This document shows, in pieces, positions 58,450 through 64,000 of a stretch of 64,000 bases of DNA (its first letter is position 1; each line of letters starts with the position of its first letter). Under the pieces are notes generated by a model, which did no database searches, was not told the origin of the DNA, and saw nothing but the letters and a program-made list of their open reading frames with translations. The position numbers and the translations under genes are program-made. Origin of the DNA: Hofstenia miamia (Eukaryota; Xenacoelomorpha; Acoela); contig SCFE01000093.1 in NCBI GenBank assembly GCA_004352715.1, forward strand, positions 1,218,196-1,282,195, written 5' to 3'.

Positions 58450-61010
58450 AATCACTAAAGTTCATCACAATTGAGATGCTCAGTTAGGGAATGCATGTAA
58501 GACTTATCTATTTTTAAAATGGATTAATAATTTTTGCTATTTCGAGCAGTTTCCGTTGATATATAATGAATTCCAGAGTCATATGAAAATATTTTTCCAT
58601 AATGAAATAATGTTATATTCTATAAAACCAATTAAATCTACTATTTATATAGATATAATGCTAGGATTTGCAACTATCTGGTGATACATTGACTTTGTAA
58701 ATGATCCAATTATATATAGAGTCTATATCCGTGGGAATATAGGCGAATTTAGTGAGAAATACCTAAACTCTTAGGTAGAAGTATGCCATAAATCAAAGAA
58801 AGCTTTTCCAATAAATATTCACACCAGAACCCCATTCATTTATTGAAGAATCATTTAAATCAAGGATTAAATTAACGCATTATATAAATGGACATTTTTT
58901 GGAAATGGAAGCGATTGGAATCAAGTTGTGTTAATGTCACCTTTAGCAATTCAATCATACATGTTGCATTGATGATCTATTCAAATATGATTAAAGTTAT
59001 TCGTATTTCAATGTACTTTGGTTAAAGGTCAATTCTTAGTCGTGCATTTATGTGCAGAATTACGCACAACGAAAGATAAATAATGAATAGACCTAGATTT
59101 AACAATCGATATTTGTCTTGACAAATTAAAATCATTAGCAATGATATTTGAACTCTAAATTTGAATGTATATTATTTAAAAATAATGCATATATTTATTT
59201 AACACTATTATACTTGACAAAAACAAAAAGTTAAAGATTTTGCATTTCTATATGGTTACTTACTATTACTAAGAAGTTATAAAAGAGATTCTACTCAGAT
59301 ATAATATACAGAATTTTTATTTAGTTATATATTGCAGTCAGGAGGATATCTAGGATTTTTTTAGGGGTGCCAGGCCCCAAACTGCCTCTACAAAAGTATG
59401 ACTCACACTTGCACTTGATGCAAGAAAACATCTAACCGTTATTTACTACAATGTGAAATGGTAGAATTTTTTTTGGATTTATTAAAAATTGTAATAAGAA
59501 TACTGTTGTAAGAAAAAGAATATTAGAAATTCATTTATTGTTGTGTTTTGATTTCATTTTTCTCACGCTTAATAGCAGGCTTTGTCCTGCACCTATTGAA
59601 TATTAGACTTAGGGAGTCAGGCCTCTAGCAATTGAGACAATAGAGTGTGTTCACAATACAGAGAGAATCAAATTTTTGCTAAATTTTCTTAAATCACTAA
59701 CTTTCGAAATCTTCATACTTTACGAAGTTGTCATTACACTCTGCATGGTTGCAGTCGACTCCCCAGTTCAGGAATGGGCTAGCTGACATATCGGATGGCA
59801 GTTCCAAAAGGAGCTATATCGCGTGAATCAATTATTTAGACCCCTTTTGAATTTTCAAATTTCAGTTCAAATTGGGATTTCAATGGCAGAAACACTGAAA
59901 AGCAGTGTTGTAACCTTTTTGGAATTAGTAGGAAATGGTTTATAGAAGCTGGTGCAAGTCACAATCCCCGAGTTATCTCATTTTTGAACTGGGACCTCAT
60001 CATGTGGTCTGGGTACCAGTGGTCGTTCATCATTTAATGGAGATACTTCTGCATGGAAGTGAATAAGCGATAGCCACTAAACATCTATCAATTGCATATT
60101 TCCATGATAGATTACACACCAGACAACAAAATACTTCGCAACTTGTAGTTGTCAAATAATCCACATTCACATACATTATGTTTTATTAACATGAAATTTC
60201 GAAAAAAACTTACCACACTTCCCAAAGTTTTATTTTTTACTTCAATAACTGTTGTTTTTTGTTTTGTATATTGCTTACAATATAATATACATATTCACAA
60301 AATATATCCCACGCAAGGATCAACAACTTAAACTTTAAGGATCTTGCGAGTTATTGTAAATTCGAATCTAATGCTTGAAAGCGAATTTTATGTGCGCTAA
60401 AATTAGAAAAAACTAAAGAATATATCAGTGGGACAAATGAATGGTTCATTTTGTTTTCAACAAAAGAAGCAATTGTCACTGCAACTACAGCTATGCACGG
60501 TTGATTAACACTAAAACAGCGAGCACTCATTGAGAATATATTTATATCCGATGTTTCAAATGCAAAAATTATTGAATAGAAACATGGTTTCTACTAACAG
60601 TAAATTCAATGAGATTATAAACATAATTGGAAGTACATGTACCTGCTAGTGTTTTTGCTCTATGAATAATCAAGCAAACAAAAAAGACTTAATCATTTTG
60701 CCCTGTCGTCGCGTTTCTATTGTTACAAACAGAGCATATTATTTCTCAAAATATCAAACAATTTAATTTGTAATCAAAATTTCCAGCAAATTTATGATAA
60801 TTAGCATGAAACAGTTCAAAATTTATATATTACAGAACCAAGCTAATTTTTTTGAAATATCAACGTCATGTAAAATATTCGTTTAAGCATTAGCATGGAA
60901 CTTCCAAGAACTTTAAAACTTAAGTTGGTGACATTGCCATGGGATAAAAATACACTCAGAAACAAACAACAAATTAAGCTAAGTAATTATATAAAAATCA
61001 TGCAAATATT
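58450..61010. other. AT-rich intergenic sequence
   Basis: No supported gene. A plus-strand ORF of 46 codons from the ATG at 60191 has a type II membrane-anchor look (KVLFFTSITVVFCFVYCLQY), but it stops shortly after without a splice donor. Another plus-strand protein-like stretch lies at about 59850-60050. Confidence 0.35.
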
Positions 61011-61022
61011 TACAATTAAAAT

Positions 61023-61413
61023 CAGACTTGTCAACGAGCCGAGCTTCTAACGAGCCGAGCCGAGCCGAGCTTGAGCGAAGTATTTAATATAAAACGAGCC
61101 CAAAACGAGCCTATTTTAGGCAAAGCAAGTTTATAGTTCTGCTTGTTAATTTGATTATGGAGATTTTTCTTATTTTTTGCAGTCAGTATGCCTTTCCTAT
61201 AATCTTATTTAAAAAATGTTTATTAAATAATAGGAAGAGCTATGTAAAAAATTCTTTGAGCACAATATTTTAAAAAAAATACGAGCTAAAACGACCCTTA
61301 TTCAAAGATTTTATGTGGCCAGCCGAGCCGAACTTACACAAAATTTAAACGCGCCGAGCCGAGCCGAGCCGAGCCGAGCCGAGCTTTGAAATGTCGGCTC
61401 GTTGACAAGTCTG
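61023..61413. mobile_element. hAT-type MITE with GAGCC arrays, perfect 20-bp TIR and 8-bp TSD
   Basis: It starts CAGACTTGTCAACGAGCCGA and ends with its exact reverse complement, a 20-bp perfect terminal inverted repeat. It is flanked by ATTAAAAT on both sides (61015-61022 and 61414-61421). Both subterminal regions are built of tandem CGAGC/GAGCC pentamers (61031-61068 on the left; about 61350-61385 on the right), and isolated ACGAGCC words lie between. The interior is AT-rich and noncoding. CAG ends and the 8-bp duplication indicate the hAT superfamily. The perfect TIR and TSD indicate a fairly recent insertion. Confidence 0.93.
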
Positions 61414-61424
61414 ATTAAAATATA

Positions 61425-62022
61425 TTAAAATCATATATTTGAATGGTTTTTGTATCATAGAAAATATTATTTTAATAATAAATAATAAAGAAATATATAT
61501 GTGATAAATATGATTGCGGGCATATATATTTTTTCTATTATGAAATGTTTTAAAGGAGTTTGTTTTAATTGCAAAATGTTCATGCTAATCGATGTCTAGT
61601 CTAGAAATCAGATAAAAACGGTTCACATTTATATTATAATTCGATCAGTCTGGAATGTTATCTGGTTTCGAGCAAATGCCTTTTTCTAAATTAATTTTCC
61701 GTCCATTTCTTCTGAGGTGTTTGTAAAGAAAACTCAATTTATAAAGAGGAAATTGAGTTGGATTTGAAGGAAGTTACACAACGTTCATTTATTGATGACC
61801 ATGCTTGTAATAAAACCACTCTTCCTTAAAAATACCTCTAGTTGTTTCTGGAATACAAGCACTTTTAAACTTTTATTTTCTCAAAAATCCAAATTTTTCT
61901 TTTTATGCAGCTCTAAAATAACTGTCAATTTCAATTTTGATGAATCATTTCTGTGTCATATTAGATGGTTTTCAAGGGTAAAATTTAATTTTTTAAATAT
62001 ATTATTTAATACTTCGAGTTAA
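61425..62022. other. AT-rich intergenic sequence
   Basis: No gene or repeat is supported. Confidence 0.4.
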
Positions 62023-62031
62023 GTGTATTAT

Positions 62032-62219
62032 CAGTGGCATACGCAAGGGACACATGGTCGAATGCTCTCCGTCAGGCTTTCAAAATTGATATTTATTGAT
62101 TAAATCAGAAATTTCTCTGCAAAAATTAAAAACAAGGTGGTATAATGCATTTTTATGGTCCACTTTTAAAATACATGTATTTCCCAAAATGTCGGCATAA
62201 AATCCTGCGTACGCCTCTG
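62032..62219. mobile_element. hAT-type MITE, decayed
   Basis: The ends CAGTGGCATACGC and, reverse-complemented, CAGAGGCGTACGC form an imperfect inverted repeat over 188 bp. The interior matches the copy at 58264. No clean 8-bp duplication is left, so this is older than the copies at 45840 and 61023. Confidence 0.7.
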
Positions 62220-62224
62220 CCTAA

Positions 62225-63020
62225 TATTACGTTATTCTTGAACGTAATTTTAACCCGTTTTACGAAATATTAGATTAAACCTAAGATTTTTATATATTTC
62301 AGGAATAGTTTCAAATATTTTAGGCATTTTGTTATGATAAAAAACGCTTTCTATTGAGGTAATAAAAATAATTATGTCGAAAAATGTGCGAGAAAAGGTG
62401 TGCCAGGTAGATTGAACTAAATATCTAACGCTTGTAATTGTTTGTACACAAGCTAAAGCTTGCAGGTCATGTAACCCTAAAGCTGCTCATGCAACATATT
62501 AATAGTATTATATTCTTATTTATTTTCTTCTTTATATCCTAAATTATTGGTAATATTTTGATATATTGGCATATTCTTACATTTTTGCAATTGCTTTGGA
62601 TGCTGGATGATAATGTAAACGTACGTCTTAGAACAATATATCATGATTATGTTTTGCGTTGTGAATTATTTCTGCCATGATTAAGGTTAGGAAATGCATA
62701 TTCATTTGTGCGGAAAAATGATATTTTTAATACCTGTAATATAACTGCAAAATGAAATTATTTTGTTTCTAGAATTCATCTCCAGCTGTTATGCGTACAA
62801 TTTATCTCTGTTACGACTCAATTGCAGCTTTATTACATCTAGCAAGCACAGTTGTATCACTTTTATTAAACAAATTGAAATTTGCAGTAGCAATTAAGAA
62901 ATAGTGATACAATAATTCATTTCAATTTCTGTGTAATATGATGGTATTGGGGGTATTGTTAGATAACCCATAAAAAACATTGTCTTTCTATTGAAACATT
63001 AACTTTGACTCTTGAACACC
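62225..63020. other. AT-rich intergenic sequence
   Basis: No gene or repeat is supported. Confidence 0.4.
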
Positions 63021-63023
63021 CTT

Positions 63024-63031
63024 TCATCATC

Positions 63032-63123
<92 letters not shown>

Positions 63124-63126
63124 TAT
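63024..63126. repeat. (ATC)n microsatellite
   Basis: About 34 CAT/ATC units with one ACC interruption near 63043. Confidence 0.95.
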
Positions 63127-63734
63127 AAAAGGAAGAATTGTTTATAACACTATTACGCTCCAGTTGCAGTGACCCAACTTACAGCATGCAAGTAATTTCA
63201 AAAAGGTTGCAGAGCACCTTATTGAAGTGAGACATGTGAATTTATTTATTACAAATACAAACTCTTATTTCACCTTATAGAACATCTTAATGCAAAATAT
63301 TTTCAGTACTAGATTAAAAAAATAATATTTTTTAAAAAATGGCTGCAATGAATTTTCAATGAAAGTTTAAAAATTACATATTATTTATAACCTGATTGAT
63401 TTGATCAAAATGGTATTCATAAAAAATGAATGGGTTGTGAAAATTTGGAATATAGAATTATTGCAATGCCTCTATTTCTCAGAAAAATTTTGTTAGTTTT
63501 TAGGAAAAATGCTTTTAGTATATACATTTTGGAATTTGAAATTTATCAATTACCACAGTGTTTCAAGGTTCGGCCTTCGACGCGTTCTTAAAGTCAATTT
63601 AGTATTCAAGGTCGTCTCTAGCGTTCAATTCCACACTCTCCGTTGTTTCTAGTTGTACTGAATTTCAGAATTAGAAATATTGCATTCGTATATTTAATTT
63701 CCTCAATAATAGTTTTAGAACTTCTTTATTCTAA

Positions 63735-63735
<1 letters not shown>

Positions 63736-63770
<35 letters not shown>
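63736..63770. repeat. (TA)n microsatellite
   Basis: A pure TA tract of about 33 bp. Confidence 0.9.
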
Positions 63771-63774
<4 letters not shown>

Positions 63775-63895
63775 TTAGTTTTGAAAAGATTAATAATTAA
63801 TTGGTATTTTTGATGATTCAATATATATCTTTAGACATTGTGTTTATTACAGTAGCTTAACTTTGCTGCATTTAGAAACACAGTTAATCAGCACA

Positions 63896-64000
63896 ATGGA
63901 CATCGATATGCAAAGCTTTCTTCTTCCATTCATCAAACCAGAGCTTTCCACAGTACCAATCGAAGATCAGAACGACAAGTGGGAGTTATGTAGAAGGCAT
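63896..64000 (+). CDS. Start of an unidentified gene, cut by the window edge
   Basis: An ATG in a good context (ACA before, G after) opens 35 codons to the edge, beginning MDIDMQSFLLPFIKPELSTV and ending DKWELCRRH. Composition and codon mix look coding: GC is well above the flanks and no biased simple sequence is present. Acceptor-like TTACAG (63846-63851) and TTTAG (63871-63875) lie just upstream, and the frame is open above the ATG too, so this could also be an internal exon. No signal peptide or membrane segment is visible, and I do not recognise the family. Confidence 0.5.
   Translation, partial: MDIDMQSFLLPFIKPELSTVPIEDQNDKWELCRRH

Noticed and set aside
60149-60331. ORF with a type II membrane anchor starting at 60191
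   Set aside because: It stops after 46 residues without a splice donor or neighbouring exon. The hydrophobic run can arise by chance in AT-rich DNA.
63024-63126. Possible CRISPR-like array
   Set aside because: It is a plain ATC microsatellite with no spacers. The genome is eukaryotic, and no direct-repeat/spacer structure occurs anywhere in the window.

Overview
The window is AT-rich, intron-containing animal DNA from a draft assembly. There are seven longer runs of N, three of them exactly 1000 bases, and four single-n contig joins. Spliced genes, long TA microsatellites, several LINE families, hAT-type and mariner-like DNA transposons, and the absence of operon-like gene packing all point to an invertebrate metazoan. 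I cannot name the lineage. One gene combines a 45-bp intron with a 7.3-kb intron, so intron sizes are strongly bimodal.

The best-supported gene is the mRNA cap guanine-N7 methyltransferase (RNMT) on the minus strand, five exons between 25795 and 16268. The splice phases close exactly into a 399-residue protein with the SAM-binding DLGCGKGGD motif and conserved cap-methyltransferase blocks. Its 7.3-kb first intron holds an antisense LINE with a zinc-knuckle ORF1 and an endonuclease (18.7-20.7 kb), and small foldback elements with GCGCGCAAA ends.

Other host-gene evidence is partial. The first two exons of a rhodopsin-like GPCR are at 55997-55503 (minus), and a possible TM7/C-tail exon lies at 39892-39639 (minus). 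An unrecognised terminal exon is at 31207-30921 (minus). A CpG-containing promoter/first-exon candidate lies at 52.3-52.45 kb (plus). The start of an unidentified gene is cut by the right edge at 63896 (plus). A cloverleaf-folding tRNA-like sequence is at 29555-29631 (minus).

Most of the rest is transposon-derived. (1) CR1/L2-like LINE copies or fragments lie at 3.4-4.3, 8.1-10.8, 12.2-15.0, 32.5-33.0, 34.1-35.3, 35.9-36.3 and 39.2-39.5 kb. Several share a C-terminal FYN-DY motif but end in either (TTATC)n or (TTC)n. (2) R2/NeSL-like remnants with a PD-D endonuclease domain lie at 12.0 and 13.3 kb. (3) A YADD-containing retroelement relic lies at 15.0-15.6 kb. (4) Two identical dead mariner-like transposase fragments lie 41 kb apart. 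(5) Three hAT-type elements have perfect 8-bp target duplications (6212-7921, 45840-45945, 61023-61413). (6) A non-autonomous element starting near a GTACCCGGCGTTGCCCGGGG block spans 43.2-44.1 kb. Long stretches between these are AT-rich DNA in which I see nothing supportable. I found no CRISPR array and no convincing new multi-gene system.
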